64,000 nt of DNA from Phaeocystidibacter sp965659725 (GCA_965659725.1 CBFHXG010000004.1:1-64000); one strand, 5' to 3'; shown: positions 24,677 to 34,778, numbered from the stretch's first letter. Numbers and translations are program-made. Notes: generated by a model not told the origin, from the sequence alone.

Positions 24677-27600
24677 ATGGCTACTACTAAGAAATATTGG
24701 AAGAGCTTTGACGAACTGGCAGAAACTCCGGTTTCACAAAAGCTCGCGCAAAATGAGTTTGCTGAAGAGATTCCGGTAGAGGATTTCTTAGGCGACGACA
24801 ATGCGTTGTCAAACTCGAATACCTCTCGACGTGACTTCTTGAAGTACCTTGGTTTCTCTACTGCTGCCGCTACTTTGGCCGCTTGTGAGTCTCCAGTTGT
24901 CGAGTCTATCCCATACGTAGTTCAACCGGACAAAGTAGTTCCGGGTGTGCCTAACTACTACGCATCTACTTATTACGACGGACATGATTTTGCGAGCGTG
25001 CTCGTGAAAACCCGCGAAGGTCGACCTATTAAGATGGAGCCAAACGATATGGCTGCATTCAACGGTGGCACCAATGCACGTGTTCAAGCATCCGTTCTTT
25101 CCCTTTATGATTCCACTCGCCTTCGTGAGCCAATGAAGGGTGAGACCGAGGCTTCTTGGGATGATGTGATGTCGTCAGTGAAAAACGAACTCAATCAAGC
25201 CGATGCTGCAGGTAAGGAGATCGTTTTGTTGACATCAAGCATCATTAGCCCGTCTACTAAGGCAATTATCGCCGACCTTTCTGCTAACTACACCAACTTC
25301 AAGCACTATACATACGATCCAGTATCGTACAGCGCTAAGTTGGACTTCTGGGTAGATATGACAGGCGAGCGCGCTTTGCCTACGTATAAGGTGGAAAATG
25401 CCGACTTAATCGTTGGTGTTGGCGCTGATTTCTTGTCGGGTTACACCGGTCAAGATATGGCCAAGGCATATGCAGATCGCCGCACGCCAGGCGAGAACAT
25501 GAACCGTCACATTCAGATCGAAACTCGCTTGAGCCTCACAGGTTCTAACGCAGATAAGCGCATCAAAGTGAAGGCTTCCCAACAGGGAGCAGTACTCCTT
25601 CATCTTTACAATACCATTGCACGTTCCGTTGGTGGAAATGCACTCGCTGATGCGAGCCTCACTCCTGAAGTGAAAACCAGCGTAGAGGGCGTAGCGAAGG
25701 AGTTGATCGGTAAGAAGGGTAAGTCACTCGTCCTTGCTGGTAACAACAACTACTCACACGAAGCACTCGCTGCCGGTATCAACCGCATGTTGAGCAACTT
25801 CGGCAGCACCGTAGACACCGCTACTCCAGTTTATTTGAGAAGTGGAAACGATAAAGAGGTTGCACAACTTCTTAGTGATATGAAAGCGGGTAAAGTGGGT
25901 GGCCTCATCACTTGGGGTGTGAACCCAGCTTACAGCTTGAATGGTTTTGCTGAGTCGTTAGATAAGGTTTCTACTACAGTCGCATTGACCGATCGCATTG
26001 ACGAAACTGCATCGAAGTTTGGTTACAAGCTCCCTATCAACCATGCGTTGGAGAGTTGGGGCGATTATATGCCGGCTTCAAACGTATATACCCTATCTCA
26101 GCCAACTATCCGTCCACTATTCAACTCCATGCATGCGCAGGAAGTGTTGATGGGCTTGATGGGAGATTCTCGTGATTACCTTTCATATATCAAGGACACG
26201 TTTGCTACTACCGTACAAGCGGCTGCTCCAATGATGTCGTGGAATAAGGTGTTGCACGATGGTCAGGTTGAAGTACCAAACATGTACACAGCTGCAGAAA
26301 CGGAAGCCATGATCGATTGGTCAGCCGTAGCACGCGATGTGAATAAGGATGTTTCTTCTGCAGGTACGATGGAGATCTTCTTCTACACGAAAGAAGGTAT
26401 GGGCAATGGTAATCAGGCAAATAACCCTTGGTTACAAGAATTGCCGGATCCGATCAGTCGTGTTTCTTGGGACAACTACGCTACCGTTTCACAGGCGGAT
26501 GCGATGGCAATGGACCTAGAGACGGATACCAACAGTGCAGGTGCTTACAATGGAAAGACCATCACTTTGAAGGTTGGCGACAAAACATTGGAGAATGTTC
26601 CTGTATTCGTTCAGCCAGGTCAAGCCCAAGGAACCATTGGTTTGGCAGTGGGCTACGGACGTACCATGGCAGGTAAGGCTGGAAACGAAGTAGGAGTGAA
26701 CGCTTACAAATTGATGGGAGCTGATCACTACTCGAACAGCGTAGAGGTATCGAACATCAGTGGAGACCATGTTCATGGATTTGCATGCATCCAGCTTGCA
26801 CACACCATGATGGGTCGTAAGATCGTAAACGAAACGAATCTCGAAACCTTTATGGGTTCTAACCCACAGGTTTGGAATGAACTTCCAATCTTCGAGACAT
26901 TCGAAGGACCAATGGGTCCAGATAAAGTGAATCTCTGGGAAGATCACGATCATGAGACAGGCCACATGTGGAACATGTCGATGGACTTGAACAAGTGTAT
27001 CGGTTGTGGAGCTTGTGTGGTTGCATGTCACCTAGAGAACAACGTACCTGTTGTGGGTAAGGAAGAAGTGCGTAAGCACCGCGATATGCACTGGTTGCGT
27101 ATCGACCGCTACTACAGCAGTGATATGACCGAAGAGGTTGCTGAAGATGAAGGTATTGGAGCAATCGACAAGTTCGCGGAAATGGAAAAAGCTTCCGACA
27201 GCCCGAGCGTCGTATTCCAGCCTGTGATGTGTCAGCACTGTAACCACGCTCCTTGTGAAACGGTTTGTCCGGTTGGAGCAACAGTTCACTCTAAGGAAGG
27301 ATTGAACCACATGGCGTACAACCGTTGTATCGGTACTCGCTACTGCGCGAACAACTGTCCTTACAAGGTTCGTCGCTTTAACTGGTTCAACTACCAGGGT
27401 AATGAAGACTTTGCCGATTTCAACCCATCTATGGATGAGTATGGTAAAATGGTCCTCAACCCAGACGTAACCGTTCGTGCACGTGGTGTTATGGAGAAAT
27501 GTTCTCTCTGTATCCAGCGTATCCAATACAACAAGCTTGAGGCTAAGAAAGCCGGCAAGCCTATCGATGATGGTCAGTTTACCACAGCATGTGCTCAGGC

Positions 27601-27760
27601 ATGTGGCACTGGTGCGATCACATTCGGTGACGTGAATGATACGAAGAGTGCAGTGTACGCGGCCAAGAAGGATCCACGTGCCTACCACTTGCTCGAAGAG
27701 ATCGGAACGCAGCCATCTGTGTTCTATCAGACGAAAGTTCGAAATACTAAAGAAGCCTAA
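24677..27760 (+). CDS. actB: Alternative complex III subunit ActB, molybdopterin-oxidoreductase-like iron-sulfur protein
   Basis: This is the large periplasmic subunit of alternative complex III (1027 aa). Near the N-terminus is a twin-arginine motif SRRDFLK (residues 50-56), followed by a hydrophobic stretch ending AAC at residue 70, which could be a lipidation cysteine. Residues about 75-720 resemble a molybdopterin oxidoreductase catalytic chain; in characterised ActB this half holds no cofactor. The C-terminal part carries four iron-sulfur motifs: CIGCGACVVAC, CQHCNHAPCETVC, CIGTRYCANNCP and CSLCIQR with a later CAQACGTGA. These correspond to three 4Fe-4S clusters and one 3Fe-4S cluster by family knowledge. 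Confidence 0.95.
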   Translation: MATTKKYWKSFDELAETPVSQKLAQNEFAEEIPVEDFLGDDNALSNSNTSRRDFLKYLGFSTAAATLAACESPVVESIPYVVQPDKVVPGVPNYYASTYYDGHDFASVLVKTREGRPIKMEPNDMAAFNGGTNARVQASVLSLYDSTRLREPMKGETEASWDDVMSSVKNELNQADAAGKEIVLLTSSIISPSTKAIIADLSANYTNFKHYTYDPVSYSAKLDFWVDMTGERALPTYKVENADLIVGVGADFLSGYTGQDMAKAYADRRTPGENMNRHIQIETRLSLTGSNADKRIKVKASQQGAVLLHLYNTIARSVGGNALADASLTPEVKTSVEGVAKELIGKKGKSLVLAGNNNYSHEALAAGINRMLSNFGSTVDTATPVYLRSGNDKEVAQLLSDMKAGKVGGLITWGVNPAYSLNGFAESLDKVSTTVALTDRIDETASKFGYKLPINHALESWGDYMPASNVYTLSQPTIRPLFNSMHAQEVLMGLMGDSRDYLSYIKDTFATTVQAAAPMMSWNKVLHDGQVEVPNMYTAAETEAMIDWSAVARDVNKDVSSAGTMEIFFYTKEGMGNGNQANNPWLQELPDPISRVSWDNYATVSQADAMAMDLETDTNSAGAYNGKTITLKVGDKTLENVPVFVQPGQAQGTIGLAVGYGRTMAGKAGNEVGVNAYKLMGADHYSNSVEVSNISGDHVHGFACIQLAHTMMGRKIVNETNLETFMGSNPQVWNELPIFETFEGPMGPDKVNLWEDHDHETGHMWNMSMDLNKCIGCGACVVACHLENNVPVVGKEEVRKHRDMHWLRIDRYYSSDMTEEVAEDEGIGAIDKFAEMEKASDSPSVVFQPVMCQHCNHAPCETVCPVGATVHSKEGLNHMAYNRCIGTRYCANNCPYKVRRFNWFNYQGNEDFADFNPSMDEYGKMVLNPDVTVRARGVMEKCSLCIQRIQYNKLEAKKAGKPIDDGQFTTACAQACGTGAITFGDVNDTKSAVYAAKKDPRAYHLLEEIGTQPSVFYQTKVRNTKEA

Positions 27761-27786
27761 TTCAACCTGACTAAAGGAGATCGCTG

Positions 27787-29175
27787 ATGCATTACGAAGC
27801 GCCAATACGTGAGCCTCTTATCATAGGAGATAAATCGTACCACGACATTACAGTGGACGTGGCTCGCCCCATCGAAACGGCACCTCCCCGTTCTTGGTGG
27901 ATTGTATTCTCCATCTCACTGGTAATGTTCCTTTGGGGTGTAGGATGTATTCTTTATACCATCGGAACCGGTATCGGTGTTTGGGGTCTTAATAAAACGG
28001 TCGGCTGGGCCTGGGATATCACCAACTTCGTTTGGTGGGTAGGTATCGGTCACGCCGGAACGTTGATTTCAGCCGTACTTCTCTTGTTCAAGCAGAAGTG
28101 GCGTATGTCGATCAACCGCTCTGCAGAGGCGATGACCATCTTCTCTGTAATCCAAGCGGCCTTGTTCCCAGGTATCCACATGGGACGTATCTGGTTGGCT
28201 TACTTTGTATTCCCCATTCCAAACCAGTTCGGTTCACTTTGGCCAAACTTTAACTCACCATTGTTGTGGGACGTATTTGCGATCTCTACGTACTTCTCTG
28301 TATCGATCGTATTCTGGTACGTAGGTTTGATCCCAGACTTTGCTGCGATCCGCGACCGTGCTGTGCGTCCAGTGACCAAGCACGTCTACAAGATCTTGAG
28401 CTTTGGTTGGGGCGGTAAGGCCAAGCACTGGCAGCGCTTCGAGGAAGTATCCCTCGTACTCGCCGGTTTGGCAACACCACTTGTACTTTCTGTACACACC
28501 ATTGTATCCATGGACTTTGCAACGTCTGTGATCCCAGGATGGCACACCACCATCTTCCCGCCATACTTCGTTGCGGGTGCGATCTTCTCGGGATTCGCCA
28601 TGGTACAAACGCTTCTCATCATCATGAGAAAGCTCTTCAAGATGGAAGACTATATCACGATCCAACACGTGGAAATGATGAACATCATTATCATGGTTAC
28701 AGGTTCGATCGTAGGTATCGCATATATTACTGAGTTGTTCATCGCTTGGTACTCTGGAGTAGAGTACGAACAGTACGCCTTCCTCAACCGTGCAACGGGT
28801 CCTTACTGGTGGGCTTACTGGAGTATGATGACATGTAACGTGTTCTCACCACAGTTCATGTGGTCAAAGAAACTGCGTACTAGCTTGGTGTTCACATTCA
28901 TCATTTCGATCGTAGTGAACATCGGTATGTGGTTCGAAAGATTTGTGATTATCGTGACTTCACTTCACCGAGATTACTTGCCGTCATCTTGGTCCATGTT
29001 CTCTCCAACGTTCGTGGATATAGGCATCTTCCTCGGTACTATCGGATTCTTCTTCGTGTTGTTCCTACTCTACGCAAGAACCTTCCCGGTAATTGCTCAA
29101 GCGGAATTGAAGACGATCTTGAAGTCATCAGGTGAAAACTATAAAAAACTCCACGAGCAGCATGGCGACCACTGA
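27787..29175 (+). CDS. actC: Alternative complex III subunit ActC, NrfD/PsrC-like quinol-binding membrane protein
   Basis: This is an integral membrane subunit of the NrfD/PsrC type (462 aa, about ten helices) that holds the quinol site. The N-terminal soluble stretch REPLIIGDKSYHDITVDV precedes the first helix and is typical of ActC. Helices are evident at about 40-62, 75-95 and onward to 450. It overlaps the ActD gene by 14 bases. An NrfD-like second subunit, ActF, is encoded three genes later, as in known complexes. No unusual feature was noted. Confidence 0.94.
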   Translation: MHYEAPIREPLIIGDKSYHDITVDVARPIETAPPRSWWIVFSISLVMFLWGVGCILYTIGTGIGVWGLNKTVGWAWDITNFVWWVGIGHAGTLISAVLLLFKQKWRMSINRSAEAMTIFSVIQAALFPGIHMGRIWLAYFVFPIPNQFGSLWPNFNSPLLWDVFAISTYFSVSIVFWYVGLIPDFAAIRDRAVRPVTKHVYKILSFGWGGKAKHWQRFEEVSLVLAGLATPLVLSVHTIVSMDFATSVIPGWHTTIFPPYFVAGAIFSGFAMVQTLLIIMRKLFKMEDYITIQHVEMMNIIIMVTGSIVGIAYITELFIAWYSGVEYEQYAFLNRATGPYWWAYWSMMTCNVFSPQFMWSKKLRTSLVFTFIISIVVNIGMWFERFVIIVTSLHRDYLPSSWSMFSPTFVDIGIFLGTIGFFFVLFLLYARTFPVIAQAELKTILKSSGENYKKLHEQHGDH

Positions 29176-29701
29176 TAGCAAACAAATCATCCGTGCTCTG
29201 TACGACGACGATGACGTGATCTTGAAGGCCGTCAAGGATGTTCGTGCAAAGGGCCACCGCGTTAGCGAAGTGTATTCTCCATTCCCTATTCACGGGTTGG
29301 ATCACGCAATGGGCTTGAAACCTACGCGTATCGCTATCGCTTCATTCCTATACGGAGTAGCAGGTCTAACAACCGCTATCCTTATGACATGGTACATGAT
29401 GAACCATGACTGGCCACAGAATATTGGTGGTAAGCCAAGTATGACGTGGGCCGATAACATGCCGGCATTCGTACCGGTTATGTTCGAGTTGACAGTGTTC
29501 TTCGCTGCCCACTTGATGGTTTGGACATACTTTGCGGTAAATAAGCTTTACCCAGGTGCCGAAGCACAGAACCCAGATAAGCGTACCACCGATGACAAGT
29601 TCATGATGGAGGTGCCAGTAACCGGCAATCGCGATGAACTAGTTGACCTTTTGAAGTCTACCGGCGCGATTGAGATTAATGACGTTAATGACAATGCGTA
29701 A
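29162..29701 (+). CDS. actD: Alternative complex III subunit ActD (DUF3341)
   Basis: This is a DUF3341 membrane subunit of alternative complex III (179 aa). I start at ATG 29162 (MATTDSKQI), which overlaps actC by 14 bases; upstream in-frame codons lie deeper in actC. A soluble N-terminal domain (VYSPFPIHGLD is the family hallmark) precedes two helices (about 60-80 and 105-125). It overlaps the actE start by 8 bases. Its role is structural in characterised complexes. Confidence 0.93.
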   Translation: MATTDSKQIIRALYDDDDVILKAVKDVRAKGHRVSEVYSPFPIHGLDHAMGLKPTRIAIASFLYGVAGLTTAILMTWYMMNHDWPQNIGGKPSMTWADNMPAFVPVMFELTVFFAAHLMVWTYFAVNKLYPGAEAQNPDKRTTDDKFMMEVPVTGNRDELVDLLKSTGAIEINDVNDNA

Positions 29702-30371
29702 ATCCAAAGCTATGAAGATGACCAGCGTCATCCGCACCACATTGGCTGTGTCAGCATTGGCAGTAGGTGTTACGTCTTGTAACACGGATAAAACTACTCC
29801 GGGCTACACGTACATGGACGACATGTACACATCGCCATCCTTGGAAACGTACCAGCAAACCGACCTCTTTGAGAACGGTTTGGAGGCACAAGAGCCGGTA
29901 GAGGGAACCATCCCACGTGGATACCACCCTTACATGACTCCGAATACGCCTGAGGGATACGCATTCTCTAAGACAGACAACAGCGTTGTTCCAGCAGGAT
30001 TCGCTGCAATGGACCCAGCTGAAGGAAAAGAACTATACAATATCTTCTGTTCTCACTGCCACGGTGAAAAAGGAGACGGCAACGGTATCCTCGTTCAAAA
30101 CGAGAAGATCCTCGGTGTTCCAGGATACGGAAGTGATCGTCTGCCAGATATTACACCAGCTTCGGCATATCACGTAGTGATGTACGGTAAGGGTGTGATG
30201 GGATCTCACGCCGCTCAGATCAATTACGACGAGCGCTGGAAGATCATCCGCTACGTATGGAAACTCCGTGCAGAGCAATCTGGAACAGAGGATATCGGTG
30301 CAACTGTTGAAGAAGCCCCTGAAGAAGGCGCTGAAGAAGCAGCTGCAGAGGAAATGGAAGAACAAGCATAA
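29694..30371 (+). CDS. actE: Alternative complex III subunit ActE, monoheme cytochrome c lipoprotein
   Basis: This is a lipid-anchored monoheme cytochrome c subunit. I start at ATG 29694, overlapping the actD stop (ATGCGTAA); an internal ATG at 29712 (MKMTSVIR) is also possible. The signal ends VTSC, consistent with lipidation. The single heme motif is CSHCH near residue 120 with the sequence GELYNIFCSHCHGEKGDGNG-like context. The C-terminal 35 residues are Glu/Ala-rich and probably disordered. It lies between ActD and ActF as in known act operons. Confidence 0.93.
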   Translation: MRKSKAMKMTSVIRTTLAVSALAVGVTSCNTDKTTPGYTYMDDMYTSPSLETYQQTDLFENGLEAQEPVEGTIPRGYHPYMTPNTPEGYAFSKTDNSVVPAGFAAMDPAEGKELYNIFCSHCHGEKGDGNGILVQNEKILGVPGYGSDRLPDITPASAYHVVMYGKGVMGSHAAQINYDERWKIIRYVWKLRAEQSGTEDIGATVEEAPEEGAEEAAAEEMEEQA

Positions 30372-30391
30372 TCTGACCTGAACGAAGAGCC

Positions 30392-31807
30392 ATGTTTCAA
30401 TTCACTTCGAAGGCAAAAATCCTAGCATTCGTCCTAATGGCATTAGGAGCCATTTCGCTAATCATAGGATTTACATCAAATCCTAGCGGACATCACGAGG
30501 ATGGCCACGCTACGGAAATGCATGCAGACGCAGATCACGGCGATACACATGCAGAACACTTAGAAGCCGCTCAATCAGAGTCGGATGATCACGCCGAACA
30601 TCACGGCGACGATCATGCAGATGATCATGGTGACGCTCACGCCGCCGCCAGTCATGATGCACACGGCGATGATCACGGTGGTCACGATGCACACGCAGAA
30701 CACGCACATCACCAACAACAGAACCGCCCTTGGGCAGCGTTCATGGTCAACACGATCTTCTTCCTCGCTATTGGCTTAGGAACGATCTTCTTCTTGATGA
30801 TCCAATACGTTGCTAAAGCGGGTTGGACCGTTGGGTTGAACCGAGTAATGGAGTCCGTTGGTCTCTTCGTTATCATACCATTGATCGGTATGTTGATTCT
30901 GGTGCTTACAGGTGTAGCAGATATCCACCATATCTGGCACTGGATGCAAGATGGTATCATGGATCCAGCCTCTGATCATTACGATTCCATCATCGCTGGT
31001 AAAGAAGCTTACTTGAACGATACATTCTTCATCATCCGTTCAGTAGTATACGCAGCTGTTTGGTATCTAGTTATTCGTTTGGTGCGCAAGCATTCACTCA
31101 AAGAGGATGCAGAAGGTGGAACGAAGCGTTACCACAAGATCTTTAAGATCGCGGCATTCTTCGTTGTATTCTACGGAGTAACATCGTCTACAAGTTCTTG
31201 GGACTGGATTATGTCGATCGACACACACTGGTTCTCAACCCTATTTGGATGGTACACATTCGCAGGTATGTTCGTAACCGCTCTTGCGGCATTGAACCTC
31301 TTGGTGATCTTCTTGCGCTACAACGGCTACATGCCTTGGATCAATGAGAACCATCAACACGACCTCGCGAAATTCATGTTCGCTTTCTCCATCTTCTGGA
31401 CCTACTTGTGGTTCTCCCAGTTCATGTTGATCTGGTACTCCAACATCCCAGAAGAAGTAACCTATTACATGCAACGTTTCGGTCAGTACAATACCTTGTT
31501 CTTGATCATGGTTGCTATGAACTTCATCGCGCCGGTATTGTTAGTAATGTCACGCGATTCGAAACGAGTGATGGGATTAGTTTCCTTCACCGCAGTGATC
31601 GTATTGGTAGGGCACTGGCTCGACCATTACATCATGATCATGCCTGGGTCGGTAGGAGCATTCTACGGATTTGGATGGGCTGAAATTGGAGGTTTCCTCT
31701 TCTATTCAGGTCTGTACATCTTCATCGTCTTCCGCAATTTGGCCAAAGCGCCTCTCTTGCAGAAGAACCACCCAATGGCAACGGAAAGTAAATACTTCTC
31801 ACTCTAA
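30392..31807 (+). CDS. actF: Alternative complex III subunit ActF with histidine-rich insertion
   Basis: This is an integral membrane subunit homologous to ActC (471 aa, about ten helices). After the first helix (about residues 8-27) there is a low-complexity stretch from about residue 32 to 110 containing 21 histidines and many aspartates (repeats such as DDHADDHGDAH). The remaining helices begin near residue 113. The insertion lies between helix 1 and helix 2, so it faces the periplasm or cytoplasm as one exposed loop and could bind divalent metal such as copper or zinc. It is followed after 20 bases by coxB. Confidence 0.92.
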   Translation: MFQFTSKAKILAFVLMALGAISLIIGFTSNPSGHHEDGHATEMHADADHGDTHAEHLEAAQSESDDHAEHHGDDHADDHGDAHAAASHDAHGDDHGGHDAHAEHAHHQQQNRPWAAFMVNTIFFLAIGLGTIFFLMIQYVAKAGWTVGLNRVMESVGLFVIIPLIGMLILVLTGVADIHHIWHWMQDGIMDPASDHYDSIIAGKEAYLNDTFFIIRSVVYAAVWYLVIRLVRKHSLKEDAEGGTKRYHKIFKIAAFFVVFYGVTSSTSSWDWIMSIDTHWFSTLFGWYTFAGMFVTALAALNLLVIFLRYNGYMPWINENHQHDLAKFMFAFSIFWTYLWFSQFMLIWYSNIPEEVTYYMQRFGQYNTLFLIMVAMNFIAPVLLVMSRDSKRVMGLVSFTAVIVLVGHWLDHYIMIMPGSVGAFYGFGWAEIGGFLFYSGLYIFIVFRNLAKAPLLQKNHPMATESKYFSL

Positions 31808-31827
31808 TCGCTTAATCGAAGGATAAG

Positions 31828-32856
31828 ATGGAATTATTAATCACGGGTTTAGTCATAATTCTTGCTGTACTTGCATTATCTCAAGTAGTCAAGATTTATG
31901 AAACGTCTTCCAAGATCACGGAAAAAGACGGCAATGAAGTAACCCCTAAGGACAATAATAACCAAGGGCGCTTGATGCTGCTCTTCGGTATCCTGTTCAT
32001 GGTATCTTTCTTTGCGATGATCTTCGCATGGAGCGATGTAATGTTAGGAACCCCTGCCTCTGAGCACGGTTCTGATTATGATTTCTTGTGGGACGTATCC
32101 ATGGGAATCATCATTGTGGCCTTTGTTATCGTTCAACCGATTTTGTTCTACTTCGCATGGAAGTATCGCGGTCTCAAAGGACGTAAGGCTACTTACTACG
32201 AGCACAATAATAAGCTCGAGTTGATCTGGACGATCGTACCAGCATTCGTACTTGCCGTTTTGATCATTTATGGTCTTACGACTTGGTCAAACGTAATGAG
32301 CCCAGACAACACCGAGAAGGAGCCGATCGTGGTTGAACTCTACGCACAGCAGTTCTATTGGACAGCTCGTTATGCCGGAGAGGACAATGAGCTTGGTATG
32401 GCCAATGTTCGTAACATCGGTGGATCGAACATCGTAGGTATCGATGCAAATGACTCACGTGGATTTGACGATCAGATCGCTCGTGAGCTGGTTCTCCCTG
32501 TAGGACAACCTGTTCTTTTCAAGTTCCGTTCACAAGACGTTATTCACTCAGCATATATGCCACACTTCCGTGCACAAATGAACTGTGTGCCAGGTATGGT
32601 AACTCAATTCCAATTTACTCCAACCGTAACGACGGCAGAGATGCGCCAGGATCCAGCCATCATGGAGAAAGTGGAAACGATCAACGAGATCAGAGCAGCT
32701 GAAGGAAAACCAGCTTGGGAATTCGACTATGTCTTGCTTTGTAACAAGATCTGCGGAGGCGCACACTACAACATGCAAATGCCAATCCGTGTTGTTGAAC
32801 AGGAGGAATATGATAATTGGATTGCTGAACAACAGACCTTTGCAGAGTCTTTGTAA
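31828..32856 (+). CDS. coxB: Cytochrome c oxidase subunit II
   Basis: This is the CuA-bearing subunit of the aa3-type oxidase (342 aa). Three hydrophobic segments are seen (about 1-20, 48-70 and 85-112, with another near 135-155), then a periplasmic cupredoxin domain. CuA ligands are readable: a histidine in HSAYMPHFRAQ, then Cys305, Cys309, His313 and Met316 in CNKICGGAHYNM. The tryptophan-rich segment FYWTARYAG before the domain is the usual electron entry region. No heme c motif is fused, so it is not a caa3 type. Subunit I follows after 38 bases. Confidence 0.95.
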   Translation: MELLITGLVIILAVLALSQVVKIYETSSKITEKDGNEVTPKDNNNQGRLMLLFGILFMVSFFAMIFAWSDVMLGTPASEHGSDYDFLWDVSMGIIIVAFVIVQPILFYFAWKYRGLKGRKATYYEHNNKLELIWTIVPAFVLAVLIIYGLTTWSNVMSPDNTEKEPIVVELYAQQFYWTARYAGEDNELGMANVRNIGGSNIVGIDANDSRGFDDQIARELVLPVGQPVLFKFRSQDVIHSAYMPHFRAQMNCVPGMVTQFQFTPTVTTAEMRQDPAIMEKVETINEIRAAEGKPAWEFDYVLLCNKICGGAHYNMQMPIRVVEQEEYDNWIAEQQTFAESL

Positions 32857-32894
32857 AGCAAGTGCTGAAGAAAGAACATTAAACGCGTAACCCT

Positions 32895-34679
32895 ATGTCG
32901 GCAGAAGCACACGCACACGACGAACATCACGAGCACCACGAAACCTTCTTCACGAAGTATGTGTTCAGTCAGGACCACAAAATGATCGCCAAGCAATTCC
33001 TAGTTACAGGTATGGTGATGGGTATCATTGGTGTGGCAATGTCACTACTTTTCCGCCTTCAGTTGGCTTGGCCAGGTGAAAGCTTCGAGATCCTCAACGT
33101 TTTGTTGGGAGATAAATTCGCCCCAGACGGAGTAATGGATCCGAATATCTATTTGGCACTCGTGACCATTCACGGTACCATCATGGTATTCTTCGTACTA
33201 ACCGCTGGATTGAGTGGTACCTTCTCGAACCTACTCATTCCTTTGCAGATCGGTGCACGCGATATGGCATCGGGCTTTATCAACATGCTTTCTTACTGGT
33301 TCTTCTTCGCTTCAAGCGTTGTTATGGTAGCCAGCCTGTTCGTTGAAGCTGGTCCTGCATCTGCTGGTTGGACCATCTACCCTCCACTCTCTGCTCTACC
33401 TCAAGCCATCCCAGGCTCAGGTATGGGTATGACATTGTGGTTGGTGTCCATGTCCTTGTTCATTGTTTCATCATTGATGGGATCATTGAACTACATCGTT
33501 ACCGTATTGAACCTACGCACCAAAGGCATGAGCATGACGCGTTTGCCATTGACCATTTGGGCGTTCTTCGTAACCGCAATCCTAGGTGTCCTTTCATTCC
33601 CGGTTCTCTTGAGTGCTGCATTGCTACTCATCTTCGACCGTAGTATGGGAACGAGCTTCTACCTTTCTGATATCATGGTAGCCAATGAGGTTTTACCTAA
33701 TCAAGGAGGTAGCCCTGTATTGTTCGAACACTTGTTCTGGTTCCTAGGTCACCCTGAGGTATATATCATCCTCTTGCCAGCCCTAGGTATCACCTCTGAA
33801 GTTATTTCTACCAACTCCCGCAAACCGATCTTTGGTTACCGCGCGATGGTTGGATCGATTCTCGCGATCGCATTCCTTTCATTTATCGTTTGGGGTCACC
33901 ACATGTTCGTAACGGGTATGAGTCCATTCCTCGGATCCGTATTTACCTTTACAACCTTGTTGATTGCCATTCCATCTGCGGTAAAGGCCTTCAACTACAT
34001 CACCACATTGTGGAAAGGTAATCTACAGTTCACGCCGGCCATGATGTTCTCCATCGGCTTGGTATCAACATTCGTTGCTGGTGGTCTAACAGGTATTATC
34101 CTTGGCGACTCTGCCTTGGACATTAACGTGCACGATACTTACTTCGTAGTAGCTCACTTCCACATCGTAATGGGGCTTTCGGCGATCTTCGGATTGTTTG
34201 CCGGTGTCTACCACTGGTTCCCGAAACTATACGGACGTAGAATGAACAAGCTTCTCGGTTACGTTCACTTCTGGGTAACCTTCGTTTGTGCGTATGGCGT
34301 ATTCTTCCCAATGCACTTCACCGGACTAGCCGGTCTTCCTCGTCGTTATTTCACGAACTCGGAATTCCCAATGTTCGACGACCTTCAAGATATCAACGTG
34401 TTGATTACGTTCTTCGCCATCATCGGTGGTATCGCTCAGGTTATATTCATCTTCAACTTCTTCTACAGCGCATTGAGAGGTCCTAAGAGTTCTCAGAACC
34501 CGTGGAGATCGAATACGCTAGAGTGGACGACCCCAGTTGAGCATATCCACGGCAACTGGCCTGGTGCCATCCCTGAAGTTCATCGTTGGGCTTACGATTA
34601 TAGCAAGCCAGGTGCTGATGAAGATTTCATCCCTCAATCTACACCTCGTGCAGACTGGGAAGAAGAATCTAGCCACTAA
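32895..34679 (+). CDS. coxA: Cytochrome c oxidase subunit I
   Basis: This is the catalytic subunit of the heme-copper oxidase (594 aa, about twelve helices), reducing oxygen to water and pumping protons. Key motifs are present: heme a histidine in ALVTIHGTIMVFF, the CuB His-Tyr pair in FLGHPEVYIILLP, the CuB histidine pair in WGHHMF and the heme histidines in VVAHFHIVMG. The GHPEVY tyrosine and E context indicate an A-type oxidase. The first residues are His-rich (AHAHDEHHEHHE). It is the last gene of the act-cox operon, ended by a strong terminator 22 bases downstream. Subunits III and IV are encoded at 57-59 kb. Confidence 0.96.
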   Translation: MSAEAHAHDEHHEHHETFFTKYVFSQDHKMIAKQFLVTGMVMGIIGVAMSLLFRLQLAWPGESFEILNVLLGDKFAPDGVMDPNIYLALVTIHGTIMVFFVLTAGLSGTFSNLLIPLQIGARDMASGFINMLSYWFFFASSVVMVASLFVEAGPASAGWTIYPPLSALPQAIPGSGMGMTLWLVSMSLFIVSSLMGSLNYIVTVLNLRTKGMSMTRLPLTIWAFFVTAILGVLSFPVLLSAALLLIFDRSMGTSFYLSDIMVANEVLPNQGGSPVLFEHLFWFLGHPEVYIILLPALGITSEVISTNSRKPIFGYRAMVGSILAIAFLSFIVWGHHMFVTGMSPFLGSVFTFTTLLIAIPSAVKAFNYITTLWKGNLQFTPAMMFSIGLVSTFVAGGLTGIILGDSALDINVHDTYFVVAHFHIVMGLSAIFGLFAGVYHWFPKLYGRRMNKLLGYVHFWVTFVCAYGVFFPMHFTGLAGLPRRYFTNSEFPMFDDLQDINVLITFFAIIGGIAQVIFIFNFFYSALRGPKSSQNPWRSNTLEWTTPVEHIHGNWPGAIPEVHRWAYDYSKPGADEDFIPQSTPRADWEEESSH

Positions 34680-34701
34680 CACCATAGATATATAGAAATT
34701 G

Positions 34702-34728
34702 AAGTCCCGCTCAGGCGGGACTTTTTTA
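34702..34728. terminator. Intrinsic terminator after coxA
   Basis: Nine-base perfect arms AAGTCCCGC (34702-34710) and GCGGGACTT (34715-34723) with a TCAG loop and a T-run. It ends the respiratory operon and may also stop transcription from the convergent regulator gene. Confidence 0.9.
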
Positions 34729-34761
34729 TTGGCAATAAGTCGGATAGTCACAGGATCCTAC

Positions 34762-34778
34762 AGTCAGAGGTTCTGACT
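34762..34778 (-). other. Stem-loop at the end of the HTH regulator gene
   Basis: AGTCAGA-GGT-TCTGACT, a perfect 7-base-arm hairpin, directly follows the regulator stop codon on the minus strand. No T-tract follows on that strand, so it may protect the 3' end or act as a weak terminator together with the coxA terminator. Confidence 0.4.

Noticed and set aside
27032..27805. Long minus-strand open frame (257 codons) opposite the end of actB
   Set aside because: It lies wholly opposite a clear iron-sulfur coding region and its translation shows no recognisable domain. It is a by-product of codon bias in actB.
30510..30707. Arg/His-rich minus-strand frame opposite the His-rich loop of ActF
   Set aside because: Its composition is the complement of the His/Asp repeat codons on the plus strand.
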